Positions 34,807 through 46,626 of a stretch of 64,000 nt of DNA are shown piece by piece. Source of the stretch: Ricinus communis (Eukaryota; Streptophyta; Magnoliopsida; Malpighiales; Euphorbiaceae). Both the position numbers and the translations under genes were made by a program. How positions within the stretch are numbered: position 1 is the stretch's first letter; the number at the start of each line of letters is the position of its first letter. The notes beneath the pieces were generated by a model, which saw nothing but the letters and a program-made list of their open reading frames with translations, made no database searches and was not told where the DNA came from. The DNA is taken from positions 20,917,688 through 20,981,687 of the forward strand of contig NC_063264.1 in the NCBI RefSeq assembly GCF_019578655.1. Reading direction: 5' to 3'.

Positions 34807-35657
34807 TTTGAGTTTTGTGTAGGTACTTATTTTGTTATCTCGAACTTCTGGAAGAATGGTATTTTGCTGTTTTAATTTTATTTTTATTTTATTTGTTTTA
34901 ACTGATCGAGTCTATTCATTCTTATTGTTTTTTATCTTGAGTTTTGTTTTAATCGAGTAGTTGATTTTTTTTCTTTTGAATGGACCCTTATAGCTTTTAT
35001 CGAATCTTGTTGGGAAGAAGGCGATGAACGAATCTCTTAGCTTCCATCAAGCCAGGTAAAACTGGTGTTTTTCCTTAATTGTTTTCATTTTACTTTATCT
35101 TTAGGTATAGAACATTGTTAATATTGATGCTTATTATCATGATTGATTGTTTAAACTTTGGTTTGAGAGCACATGCAATTTTTACCCACTCAAATGGTGA
35201 GGTTTTGAGCCAAATTGGGCATCATTATTTTTATGCTCCTTTTCTTCTTGTTGAGTGAGCATTGCATAGAATTTTTGTTTCTAGAATTTGCTCTGTGACT
35301 TCTTTTGAGATTACATGAATTTTTAACAATCATGAGATGATATGGGCATTTAGGATTTACACAATCTGGCCAAAAGCTTAACCCTGTTTCTCCATTAGTA
35401 AACCAATTTTGAGCCTTAGCTTTTTCTTTCATTGTAATTCACCTTGACACTCATTTTATCACTTCTATTCATTCCACCATTCTTTCTACCATTGTTGCTG
35501 GGTATTATATAAGTTTATGCTGCATTTCATTTTGGATCAATTTGCATATATTTACTAAGTTGCTAGAATTCTTTTCGTAGATGCTCCCTTCAATCTAAAT
35601 GGTACATTATCGTTTTACCACTTTTGATTGAGTATTGTATTACTTCATCCTGTTATT

Positions 35658-35696
<39 letters not shown>

Positions 35697-36270
35697 AATA
35701 ATGTATATATAATTTTCTCTTAGGTTCATTTCGAGCATCATCTTATTATGGGAGTAACTTAGTATTGTACAACATTTGATTCTTGGTTGTTTTCGTGCAT
35801 TACTTGTATAATTTTTCAGCAACTTTTAACCTACTTTCCATATTTCTCCATACCTTACCTTAACCCCATTACAACCTGGCTGAAGACCCTTTGATTATGA
35901 CTATTGATTATTTCATAGTAGTGGAGATTGTATCTATGAGCAAGCTTATGGTAAACATATTTTTCTGTATTTTTGCGTTGAGAACTTGCTGATATTCTTT
36001 CACCTATATATACACTTGTGTGTTTTGAGTGACATCTTGGAAGGCATGGCTCTCAAATTCTCAGTTTAGATAGTTTATTATTTTAATTTTAGCAGCTTTG
36101 TTAACTTTGTTCTCTTTTTCAAAGATTTAGTTATTTGGGGATGTTGAGGAAATTCGTTACGGAGTTTTGAGACTTGTTTTGAGCTAACCTTTTGCAATGT
36201 ATTTGATCGAGTCATTTGGTATCTATTTGAGGAGAGAATTGTTGATTGCTTGAGGATAAGCAAACTCTCA
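34807..36270 (+). other. Athila-like 3' untranslated internal region
   Basis: About 1.46 kb without coding frames between the two polypurine-like tracts. It includes a (TA)14 microsatellite (35661-35689). Long non-coding segments after the last ORF are usual in Athila-lineage elements. Confidence 0.6.
35661..35689. repeat. (TA)n microsatellite
   Basis: Uninterrupted TA repeat, about 14 units. Confidence 0.95.
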
Positions 36271-36284
36271 AGTGTGGGGTAGTT
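36271..36284 (+). promoter_or_regulatory. Polypurine tract next to the 3' LTR
   Basis: AGTGTGGGGTAGTT lies directly before the TGATG start of the 3' LTR, the position where plus-strand DNA synthesis is primed. Confidence 0.8.
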
Positions 36285-37692
36285 TGATGTAGATGATTCT
36301 ATGCATGTTTATTGACTGTTTATCAGTCGTTTATTCGCGTATTTGAGTCATATTTATTCCTATTTGATAGCACTTTGGTATTTTATGAATTTTTTAGGTT
36401 TTCGGACACTTTGATAGATATTGATTGATTTACGGGCAGAAATAAAGATATTTGGATGATTTATGCATATTAGATGTTATTAGAGTCGATTCCTTATTAA
36501 TGCGCATTTATGCCTTTTGCACGACCTTGGACAATTTCGGAAATCTGGCATCTTATGGAGGTTGGTGCCCGTTGCCCGGGCCGTTACACGGGCTGTGCAT
36601 ATCTGCACGGGCCGTGCATAAATGCACGGGCCATGGCATGGACCATAGCACGGCTATGGCACTTCTGCCTATAAATAGGTGCACGCAAAACGAGACAGGG
36701 TTCCGCTTCTAATTTCTGGACTTCTCTATGTGCGCGACTCTCACTTCTACACCTCTGTTCATGACATTTTGGGAGACCAATGTCAGTTCAAAGGATTGAT
36801 TTGGAGAATTCAAGCAAAGATTGAAGTTTCTAGAAGATTGACCGAGACATCCGAGATCCATACTTGAGGCTGGTTTCAGAATTGGCACTTGCGACATTCC
36901 CAGTCCGATTCGATAGAAGAGCGGTTATATGTTTCATTTTCTTTTCTGTTATTTATTTCCTTTTGTATTTGTTTCTTTCATTATGAGTAGCTAGGATTGC
37001 CGAAGCCATTGGGGTTCATCTTTGTTGATGGTTTGTGTTTAAATATTGGATTCTTTTTATATGCCATTTTTGTAATCTTCTTACTGTTTAGTAATAAAAT
37101 TTGATTCAATTAATTTGAGACGTTAAATTAATTTTCTTTGGGGTTGTTTCTTGACATTTAGAAATGCTTTTTACAACTAGAAATTAAATAGTAAGAACTA
37201 GTAATTAACACTTAGAGATAAGGTTAATTCACTCGTCGGATTAAGAATTAACAACTCTTAATAGTTCTAAATCACGCTTAATGCTAATCTGTAATAATCT
37301 GATAGGAAGAGATTCCATTAGGTTAGTGTAGATTTAGGAACTTAGTGAGCTCGAGAGAGGAGCGGAGTTTGATTCAAGATTTAGGCACGGGTAGTAAGAT
37401 TGGCAGTTTATAAAATCAACCTTAGAATTCCATCACTTAGGTTCCCTTTGGGTTTGCTTCTTTGTTAAAGTTGTTTTTCGATTGTCAGTTGTTGTTGTTC
37501 CTTTATTTGCATTCATAAGCATTAGTTAATTAATTTAGACTTCTCACACCTTATTTCAGATTAAATAACATAACGAACAGTAGTAACTTTAGATTTACCC
37601 GATCTCCAGGGATACGACCTTGATACTCACTAGTGCTAGACCGCATCGATAGGTTCACTACCTTAAGTGTAGGTTGCATAAGTAGCCCATCA
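36285..37692 (+). repeat. 3' LTR of the Athila-like element
   Basis: 1408 bp with the same ends as the 5' LTR. It has one extra or rearranged GGGC(C/T)GTGCAT unit in the GC-rich stretch (36575-36655) and a TATAAATA box at about 36671-36678. Confidence 0.9.
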
Positions 37693-38800
37693 TTAGTCAT
37701 ACTCGTGATTTACATATATAGTTACTTACCTTTCTAGTTTACAGATTCTGGGTGATTGGCTGGGGGAGCACTGTCATTAGGACCCCTACATGCATTCTGC
37801 AGCTGACCTTGAGCAGAGGAGAATTCTACTGACTGAACCTACCTGTCGGGCATAGTACTTAGGAGAGAGGATCTATGTGTAGGAGTGAGGCCCTAACAAA
37901 TATGAAGTTCCCTTATCTCCTCCTCTCTCTATGTTCTAGATGGTGGACCTCGCTGGGGAGGAGCTAGCAGAGTGTTTAGCGGGGTACGACGAGCCCGAAG
38001 ATCTAGTCTCGACGGACAAATTACACTTCATTCATCCAATTGCTGGCTCAGTATTTTTTATGGACTTATTCAAAATTCCTTAGTTTTTATATTCTGCTTT
38101 TCTAATAATTTTATTTATAGTTCCTCCACTAGGCTCATGCTGCTCGTGAGCCGATCGAGGGGCATTCCGCCTAATGTTCTAAACCTTTCCATATCACAAG
38201 CTCCTCTGCTAGTGCTACCTATGAGGTACCTCCCACAGCCACATCTAATGTGGTTCCGGGAAGCGTCTCATTCCTTCTAGATCTAATGGTATCATACTGG
38301 AGCCCTAACAATGTGATAGAGCGCCAGCTTGCTATGGAGCATTGCCTCCTTCCGAAATTCACTCTGAGCACTTGCACACATGTAAGTTATATTCTCTTTT
38401 ATGTTTTCACGTCTTCTTTTCTTGAAAAGTTAGTGACATATATGCAAATAATCGTGCAAGTTCAGAGAGACCAGTTTGAGTATGTCCATCAATTGGTCAT
38501 GCCACAAGGAGGCAGTTCTTTATCCTTGGCGAGGATTGGCGAGTAACAAAATGATTTATACAAAGTAAAATGTATACATATATATATGTATGAAATGCAC
38601 TATCTAATCTCCTTTTAGATTTTCATCAGAGGAACCACAAGGGCTTGCAGGGTCAAGTGGACGATCGGTAGCGTCAGGTCGATGCTCAGCAATGTCGCAT
38701 TGACACTCTGTCACTTCAGCTATCGAACTTGCAGACCCAGGGAATGGACAACCGACTCAGATAATGGGATGGGAGATTCGGGAGAGAACCCCAACTTTTA
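37693..38800 (+). pseudogene. Mobile-domain pseudogene, 3' part
   Basis: After the TTAGT duplication the disrupted intron continues to an acceptor (TTTACAG at about 37738-37744). The following exons show HSAADLEQRRILLTEPT-like text, a block with MVDLAGEELAECLAGYDEPE (37940-38000), an intron (about 38060-38130), VPGSVSFLLDLMVSYWSPNN (38251-38310), an intron with donor GTAAGT at 38382 and acceptor TTCAG at 38466, RDQFEYVHQLVMPQGG and a final segment to about 38790. Exon-intron structure is still visible but frames are broken. It fits the 5' part at 28155-29504 when the Athila-like element is ignored. Confidence 0.5.
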
Positions 38801-39180
38801 ATTTTTTGTTAATGTTTGTACCTTCCCTCTTTTGCCATCGCTTATACTTTTGACTCTTAGAATTTTTGTAGAATTTTTGACTTTTTGAGGGTATATAAAA
38901 TCCTTCATTTTAGCTTTCAAATTGCTTTCATTTTGCTTATTTTTCTTTATTATTGCATTTATATGAGCTTATATGCAATGGAAACCGGAAAAGCACCCAA
39001 AAAATCGACAAAATTGGCCAAAATTTGCATCAGGAGGTCACACAACCGGTCGACTGTATCTTAGCCAATTCGGCTCTATGCACAGCCGATCGGCTATGCA
39101 GAGTCCGAATCGAACACTGATTTGAGGGCTATATATACCCATGCGCCTTCTCACTTTCTCACATGTGATTTTACACTTCA
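38801..39180. other. Spacer with AGCCGATCGGCT block and TATA-like sequence
   Basis: No coding. Holds the inverted-repeat block GGCTCTATGCACAGCCGATC.. (39044-39112) and, 20 bp later, GGCTATATATACCC (39127-39140), a good TATA-box candidate for the pseudogene that follows. Confidence 0.45.
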
Positions 39181-40530
39181 AAAAGCTAAAAATATGTCTG
39201 AAAAGAGTGACAAAAGCCTGCAATCTCTCTTCAAATCCTAACAGGTGATGATTGGATTAAACTCAAGAAATTTCATGTTTTCTCTTTCAAAGCCATACAA
39301 CACACCGAACTTGATTATGGGTTTCTCCATTCTGCTGTCAACTTTTAATACCCAAAGGACCATGTATTTAGATTCAATGTGCAAGAGTTATGCCCCATGA
39401 TTGAAGAATTCTCTGCTATTCTTAGAGTTCCCATGGATACTATTCATCCCATTGCCCTACCAAAACTCAATGAGCCTTTTCCTGGAAAACTAGTAGAATT
39501 GTTCGACATGCCCCAGACTAAGGTACTTTCTCATTCTGTTGGTGAGTACATTACCCTTACTTCGCTGATTTCTTGTTATGAGAAGAAGGAAAATGACACA
39601 CCTTCTTGGATTTGGATGTTGGGCTTTTGCCTTTATGCCCAATTTTTGTTGATTTCTCCTTAGGGAGGGGGAGATATCATAATTGCTCGCATTATTGATC
39701 AAGTGGAGCAAGGAGAAGATCCAATTCCAGTCGTTTTGGCTGAAACCATTATTGGGTTCCATCAACAGTTTAGTGGCAGCCTCGTTCTCTTACAAGTACA
39801 CAACCAAATCTCTTTTTTTTTACTATTTTAATTTTTATCTTAATTTTTTTCTAAGCCACCCTTTCAAGTTTTCAACTTAGCAGGCTTTAGTCTTAACTTT
39901 TCTTTAAGTCGCCCTTTCGAATTTTTGACTTAGAAGACTTATTTTTGTCTAAGCTGTCATTTCAGGTTTTCATCTTAGCTTTTTTCTATTTATTCATATT
40001 TTCTATATTTCTTTCTATCTCTTTTTGTAGATTTGGCTGCATGAGAAGCTTCAAATACTAACCATTCCGAGGAATATTGACAAGTACGAGCTGAAGCACG
40101 TACAAACTTGATCTATTATTACTTCATGGGGTCATGATGGCTTGATTTCCTAGATGAAAGGCATCCTAGACACATTCATTCGCTAGACTTGCCCTTGGTG
40201 GAGAATCAAGCATGTCATACTCATGGTGTATGGTGATTGTGTACCCTTATCCGGACTAGGGCACACCACCTTTTACACACCTTCAAGACTTTGCCGCCAA
40301 TATGGGCAGAAGCAACGGATCTTGGGATTTCCACCTGAATTTAAAGGCTTCCCACTCAGACATGATTTCCCAAATAAGATATAAAGATTGTGGCCTCGCC
40401 GAGACATAAGCGAAACCTTGACTCTAAGTTCGGGTTCAGCTTCAGATTTCCACTTCTTTTGGTTTTGCTTGGTTCAAGAGGACTCGAGAACTAGCCGCTC
40501 TATCTAGGGATGCAGATATGAAGAGGAGAA
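39181..40530 (+). pseudogene. DUF7745-like transposon-associated protein pseudogene
   Basis: First exon-like part: MQELCPMIEEFSAILRVP (39379-39432), then KLVELFDMPQTKVLSH, and, past a stop at 39661, IIDQVEQGEDPIPVVLAETI (about 39693-39752). After a likely intron (39793-40029, ending TTTTGTAG) the second part has IKHVILMVYGDCVPLSGLGH, TTFYTPSRLCRQYGQKQ (about 40205-40315). The order CPTIEEY.ALL, NPVP.ILAET and PL.G..G...YAPSL..RQYG is that of the plant family listed as DUF7745, which is common in transposons and has no known function. Stops at several places show a pseudogene. Confidence 0.5.
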
Positions 40531-40869
40531 GAAGATATAAAATATACTTCTTTTAGATCTCATTTATTTTGCTTAGAACTTTTAGCTTTGTTTTTCTTTC
40601 AGTTAGTGTGTAGAATGGTAAACATACATATATATGTTTGATAATAATTTTAAATAATTTATTCATTTAATAAAAGCCCAGATGGGCACATTTTGATTTC
40701 TCAAGATATAACTCTTGGCATCAGCCAATCTTTTCAGATTTTCTAGTTGATTACTTTCTCTCTTTTTACCTGACCAGCCTTTCCAATTTTTCTGATCAGC
40801 ACACTACTCTTCCTATCATTTATTTTTATATATAGTATTTCTTGAGATGATCTAAGTTCCTTTTTCATC

Positions 40870-42615
40870 AACCAGAGCCAATTGTTGGAATCTCTGCTCG
40901 ACCTGTTGATATTTTGATATTTCAGCCTCTAATACAATTGTCATAGACTTTAATTCTAACTCAACCAGCAAAACTGCTTCAGTCTCGTAAACCATAAGGT
41001 ATGGTGTTTGCCCAGTTGATGTCGCTCAGTTATGCGATATCCCCAAAGGGCAAAGGGTAACTGAAACAACTAGTCTTTATGATTCCATACCATCTTCGAG
41101 AGTATTTTCTTTAAGTTCTTCTTAGTTGCTTCTACTGCTCCATTCGCCTGAGGTCTATACGGAGAAGACCTATGATGCTCGATCTTATATTCTGCTAGTA
41201 GATCTGTTGTTTCCTTCATCAACTGTACCTCATTATCCATCACGACATGATGTGGGACCCCGTATCTGCATATTATTCCTTTTTATAAATCTTGCCATCT
41301 GCTTACCTCTACGGTAGTAAACGACCCAACTTCAATCCACTTAGAGAAGTAGTCAATCGCTCGACTATGAAGCTATGATCATTTGAGGGAGGTTTTATTT
41401 CTCCAATGATGTCAATCTCCCAAGCTCTAAAGGGCTAGAGATGTTAAGTTGTGTAGCTCAGTTGGAGTTATGTGACTTAGGTCACTGTACAGCTGGCATT
41501 CACAGCATTTTCTCACCAGTGCTATACAATCTTTTTCCATTGTTAACCAATAATACCCTTACTGTATGATCTTCCTGGTTAATATTATTATCGTTCATAT
41601 ATGGCCCACATACTCCTTTCTGCATTTTCTCCATCACTACTTGAGCTTCTATTTTAGTCACACATTGAAGCTGTACACCCAACAACATTATTTTACTTAG
41701 GACTCTCTCATACCTGATGTAATTCCTAGCTTGAATACGCAACATGTATCTTTCCCTAGCAATCGCTTCCTTTCGATATTCCATGTTTTCTATAAACTTG
41801 TTCAAATCGTAGAACCATGGCCTCTCCTTCAGTCCTTCTGAATTTGCATTATTCGATCCTCTTGATAATAAGACGCACCCAATTTCACAATCACCAAAGG
41901 CTTCATCAAAAGCTATGAGGGATTGATCCACATAGATGATAGGATAGCCAACGCATCCACCATCTAATTCTCATCTCGAGGCAAATGTATAAAGGAACAC
42001 TTGGAGAAATTACATACTAAAGTCCTGAGATAGTTGACATACGACTTCAACCTCTCTTCTTTTACTTCCCATTCCTCGAGGGCTTATTATATTACTAGTA
42101 TGGAGTCCCCATAGACCATTAATTACTTAGCTCTTGCTACCATGGCTGCTTATAATCCAAATAAAGATGCTTCGTACTCTGCCATGTTAATGGTTAATTT
42201 AAAGTCTAATCTCTGGCCGTTGGCAGTATTTCTTCTCCTGGCAGGATCAGAACTACTCCTACGCCCGCACCTCTTGCATTTACAGCTTCATCGAAGTACA
42301 TCTTCCACTTTTGGATCTCAATTACCCCTAGATTTTAATCAGGAAACTCTAGATCCCAAGGGTCATCTTTTTCAATCACATTCTAGGCTAAAAACTCAGC
42401 TACGACCCTACCCTTGACCACCTTCTTTGTGATGTACTCAATGTCAAACTCTGTTAGGAGTACTAACCATCTATCTAGCTTTCCTGTAAGAGATGGAGCC
42501 TCAAACAGGTACTTTAGGGGATCTATTTTTGAAATTGCCTGCACCCTATAAGACTAAAAATAGTGCCTTAACTCTCTTGTAGCCCTATATCATGGCTAGA
42601 CACATCTTGTATATG
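40870..42615 (-). pseudogene. Tat-like Ty3/Gypsy pol pseudogene, 3' half (RNase H to integrase)
   Basis: Read from 42615 to 40870 on the minus strand, shifting between frames: end of the first RNase H with SKIDPLKYLFEAPSLTGKLD and RWLVLLTEFDIEYIT (42545-42440); archaeal-type RNase H with MYFDEAVNARGAGVGVVL (42310-42250; the family usually has D.. where this copy reads DE); then integrase with a CCEC zinc-binding piece near 41510, WIEVGSFTTV (41340), MDNEVQLMKE, HHRSSPYRPQANGAVEATKK (41190-41120) and TPYLMVYETEAVLLVELE (41015-40960). About a dozen stops and frameshifts. The 5' half continues at 48541-48063; the two halves were one gene before the element at 42621 inserted. Confidence 0.8.
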
Positions 42616-42620
42616 AGGTT
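42616..42620. repeat. Target-site duplication AGGTT, left
   Basis: AGGTT directly precedes the TGATG start at 42621 and recurs at 48058-48062 directly after the CATCA end. Confidence 0.9.
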
Positions 42621-43901
42621 TGATGTGCGTAAAATACACACATCTAAATAGGGTTTTTAAGATTGATTTTATGGACATTTGGATGTGAATTGGTCCCAAC
42701 ACTCACCCTATGCGTCTGTTTGTGTGCATTAGGTTCAAAAGAAGTTAAAGAATGATAAAAGGAAGAATTTGAGCATAATTGGACACCGAAGCTGATGAAA
42801 CAAGCTAAGTACGAGCATGAGGAATCTGAACATGGCCGTGTTGGTTTCAACACTGGCCGTGTTCCCCACACGGGCACCAACACAGCCGTGTTGGGTGTCA
42901 TCGAACATAAAAGAAAAATAAGTTCTTAGGGAGCACGGCCACAGAGAGTAACACGGCCAGGAACCCCAAACCGTGTCCCCAACAGGGCCAGGAACACAGC
43001 CGTGTTGGCGGCGACATGAAGAATTAATTAAAAGAACAAAGAGAGGAAAGAAGAAAAGAGAGCGGGGGAGAACGTCCCAAACCCTAACTTTTCTCTACCT
43101 AAGGATTTTCTAAGCTGGAACCAAGGGAAAAGGAGACTTGGATCAGGGTTTCAAGCGGATTCCATTCAAAGATTGAAGATTGGGCGAGGTTCATTGATTG
43201 GTTTTCAAATCGAGCAAGAGGAACAAGAATCGATTCAATTGGAGCAAAAGGATTTGGGGTCATGCATTCTCATCCAAGGGTGTAATCGGGTTTTCTCTAC
43301 CTTTACTCATTGTTGTAATTGAATTCTTGTGTATTTTGATAATGAACATGATTAGCTAGCTTGATTAAATCCATTGGAATTTCTTTACTATGTTGGCTTA
43401 GTATTATATTGTTGGATTGTTTGGATTAGTTTTATATTCTTCTTACTTTCAGTATTAATAAGATAATGCATTATTCATGAGACGTTGTGAATTGTGTGTT
43501 TAGATTGCTTTGTGTGATTGAGAAGTCCATTTGGCAATTAGAATTTTGAATAGCAAGAACTGGTTAATAATCGCTTAGAGATAAGGATAATTAACTAGCT
43601 GGATTAAGAATTAACAAAGCGTAATAGAGGTGGATTAAAGCTTAATGCTAATTTAAGAATCAATCGTTAGAAAGAGATTCCAACTTTAGGTTATTAGATT
43701 TAGGAATTCGGTTATCGAGAGAGAGAAACCGAAAATTCGGTCAAGAATTCGGTTATTTCGAGAGAGAAACTGAATTTGATCAAGAATTCGTCCATGGGTA
43801 GCATAATTAGACTCACCAATCCTTTATCTTTTATTTGATTGCCAACTAGTTTAGGTTCCCTTTGGGTTTGCTTTCTTGTCTTGGTTATTTTAGTTATCAA
43901 T
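42621..43901 (+). repeat. 5' LTR, 3'-truncated
   Basis: Matches the 3' LTR from its TGATGTGCG start up to ...TTAGTTATCAAT, then departs abruptly into gag-like sequence, so the R/U5 end and primer site are missing. CACGGCC and GGCCGTG motifs cluster at 42830-43010. Confidence 0.85.
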
Positions 43902-44183
43902 AACCAAGAGAATGCTAAAAATTGGGATACCCGTGCATCTTTTGAAGCTCGAGTGGAATCATTTGGCAGGGCTACCAATCAACTCTCCACTCCTATCCTT
44001 TCATCTCAAGTTTTTTGTGAATTTTGTTGTGGTTTACATTTGAGTAATGATTGTCCATTATATAGTGATGTTGCTCATTATTCTTATAACTATGAACAGG
44101 TGAATTATATGGGAAGTTGGCTAAATGACTCGTATGGAAGCACCTATAATCAAGAGTTGAGCACTCATTCACCCTTTGGATGA
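43902..44183 (+). pseudogene. Gag fragment with zinc knuckle
   Basis: Starts mid-gene after the deletion. It shows the knuckle FCEFCCGLHLSNDCPL (C-x2-C-x3-H-x4-C, about 44019-44066) and YNYEQVNYMGSW, which is the counterpart of EQVDYMGN in the other Athila-like gag at 32120. The stop is at 44181. The capsid part is gone, so it cannot form particles. Confidence 0.75.
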
Positions 44184-44414
44184 AGCTTAGATGGCCAAGA
44201 ACAACCAGAATTTCAGTAGCCTAATCTTGCACCATCAACTCAAGGTGAAGAATTAGTGTCGTAGAGTGATGATGGTGTTTATCGCAAGTCTCTCGAGGAT
44301 AGATTCCAACAAATAGAGAGGATACTTGAAGATGAATGCTCGATTAAGAACATAGAGCATCAAGTAGGCTTAATCTTCAAGTTACTAGTCAAGAGCAATT
44401 GGGAACTCCATCAA

Positions 44415-44801
44415 ATGCCATCAACTGGTGAGGAGCATTTGAGCGCCATCACTTTGCATTCAGGTGAGAATTTTCCGGTTTATCTACTATGTTTGACGAT
44501 GATGCTTCGCGTAGATGATTTCTTGAACATGGAGATGGAACCGGAAAGGAAGAGGGAACATAATCCCTCCGAAAGACTATCAATAGAATATACATTGATG
44601 ACGTCGAAGCTGCAATTAGAGGAATTTTTGGTGGATTTTCCACAAGTCCCTTCGATGATGGAAAATGAGCACGAGTTATCCAATGAAGAAGGCTTGGAGG
44701 AGCTCGAGTTTCTTTTAGCAAGTGAACCAAGACAAGGACTAGAGAGAACCATCGACGCTCCCCAAGAAATTGCCCAACCGTCGATCCTTCCAATCAGGTG
44801 A
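44415..44801 (+). pseudogene. Gag C-terminal spacer frame
   Basis: A 128-codon frame. EEHLSAITLHSGENFPVY corresponds to the CKAITLRSGK block that precedes protease in the sister element at 32515. The rest is acidic and Glu-rich (44530-44790), with no protease DLGAS or DTGAS block. Low complexity and lack of downstream pol suggest a degenerate remnant. Confidence 0.55.
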
Positions 44802-45299
44802 AACTTCAAACTTTCAAATTAGAAGAGCCCTTGTAGAGCATTATGACTACGTGCAATTATATGAGGAGCTAGTCTTGCCCATCATAATTCGCGTGACTTG
44901 CTTGATAGTCTAGAAGAGGACATTGGCGATTATCCCTCTAAGCGACACAGTCATTTGCTTGGAAGAAGGATGGATGGTCGTCGATCACACCCGTTTGCTT
45001 TTCACCATGTGTTCCCAAGACGATCACATAAAAAGAAGCGCTTTTAGTAGGCAAACTAATTTTTATCTTTAATCTCTAATATTTTAACCTTTTGTTTTGA
45101 AACATTTTATTAGTTTTAGTTTTCATATTTTATTTAATTTTTGTTTCAGTTTTGATTTTAATTCCTTATTTTATTATTTGCGTACCACTCCTCTACCACA
45201 GACTAGCCAACGCCCCCGATATACCTAATGATGCACCTTTTTTCTGTCTAAGTAGTCAAGATAGTTCTTTTCCCTTTGCATTTCTTATATTTTGTACAA

Positions 45300-46626
45300 T
45301 CGAGGATAAGCAGGTCCTTCAAGTGCTGGGTGGGTGATATTTATCCCATCTCAGTTTATTTATTTATTCTTTTGCAATTTTTTGTAAAATTTTGAAAATT
45401 TTTCACTTTGTTTCAATGCTCTTACCGTTGACTTGCTTTTGAAATCCTATTTATGTCCATGTGATCTAAAACCGATAGGTTGAGTTTTCATGGGAAGAAC
45501 GTAAAGATAATTAGTTTGAGTTTTGCACTAAGTTGCTTTGGTTTATTTAATTCTATTTTGATGATTTTTGTTTGGAACCTACTCAAAAGCACACTTGTAA
45601 GAAATTGAGCCTAAATTGTAAGCATACACTTTATATACTTGTATTTATTTCTTGTTGAGAGTGCCAATTACTGTCTTTACTTTTAGAACTTGCTCGGTAA
45701 TGCTTATGAGGGCCACAAGGAGAGTTTAACACTTTGGTATGATAGAGGCACTTAGGTTTTTCATTCTAGCCAAATAGCCTTCATTCGTTTATTGATTCTA
45801 CAGATAACCCCTTCTTTCACCATTTTTTTTATCATATTTCATTACCACTTAGTTTTATTTTATTTTGGGTTATGATTCTGCACATGAGTTGTTTTTATTG
45901 GGAATTTTTGTCTTGAGAATAATGTGGAATCTTATAGCATCTTTCTTCAATCCAAAAGAAATTCACTCTATTATGTGAATGTTCTTCCCTTATGAAAAAA
46001 AAAGAAAAAAGAAAAAAAAAAAGAAAAAAGAGAAAAAAAAAAGACATAAAAGAATAAGAGGGAAAGGTGATGAAAAGAAAGAAAGTAAGTGAGCTAAACA
46101 TTTTGACTTGATTCCTATTTCCCACCTTAGACTACTGTTCATTGTTTATCCCTTATAATTTTTGTGGCTTGTGTGCATGTCATTTATTTCATTGCAGAAC
46201 ACCATAGGTTCAACTCTAACCAAATTTACCTACCCCTACTTAATCCCCATTACAACCCTTATAAAGACCTCTTGACATGATTGTTGACTCTCCATAAGTG
46301 GTAGGAGTAGGATTTAAGAGCAAACATATAGTAAGTAAGGCAACAATTGATGTATTGAGCGATTAAACACTTTGAGTGATTTAGAATGAATCTAGTGAGG
46401 AGTTGGTTCTGAATAATTTTGTTGAGGCAGTATTTTGTGAATTATTGGCATCTTGGTTGTGATACTTGAATTGATTGATTCGTTTCTTTTTGTCTGACTT
46501 ACGCTTGTTAAGGATATGTGCAAGAGCCCTCTAATTTGTCTGTCAGTTTAAGTGTTGTTCATTAGTGGTTTATTTTCCTTATTTTACTTTTGATTGTCGG
46601 AGATACAATGAGCCAAGTGTATTATT
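45300..46626 (+). other. Non-coding 3' internal region
   Basis: Begins with a polypurine-like GTGCTGGGTGGGTGATA (about 45326-45342), comparable with the internal tract of the element at 29505, and contains an A-rich purine tract (45991-46043). The expected polypurine tract just before 46627 is weak. No coding seen. Confidence 0.55.

Larger units (their letters stand above)
29505..37692 (+). mobile_element. Athila-like Ty3/Gypsy element, complete ends, no pol (non-autonomous)
   Basis: An 8188-bp element with two LTRs (29505-30894, 36285-37692), perfect TTAGT target duplication, an 18-nt primer-binding site matching the 3' end of tRNA-Asp as in Athila elements, a gag-protease frame (31072-33561), an Athila ORF1-like region (33562-34633), and a polypurine tract before the 3' LTR. 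No reverse transcriptase, RNase H or integrase motif occurs in any frame of the internal region, so the enzymes must have come from elsewhere. The LTRs are closely similar, with scattered substitutions and one length change in the GC-rich part. It landed inside the intron of the mobile-domain pseudogene. Confidence 0.9.

Noticed and set aside
38992..39120. Possible tRNA or structured RNA because of strong inverted repeats
   Set aside because: The pairing follows the recurrent AGCCGATCGGCT block and does not give a cloverleaf or known RNA fold.
44449..44809. Two reverse-strand frames of 109-114 codons
   Set aside because: Antisense shadows of the gag C-terminal spacer frame at 44415-44801.
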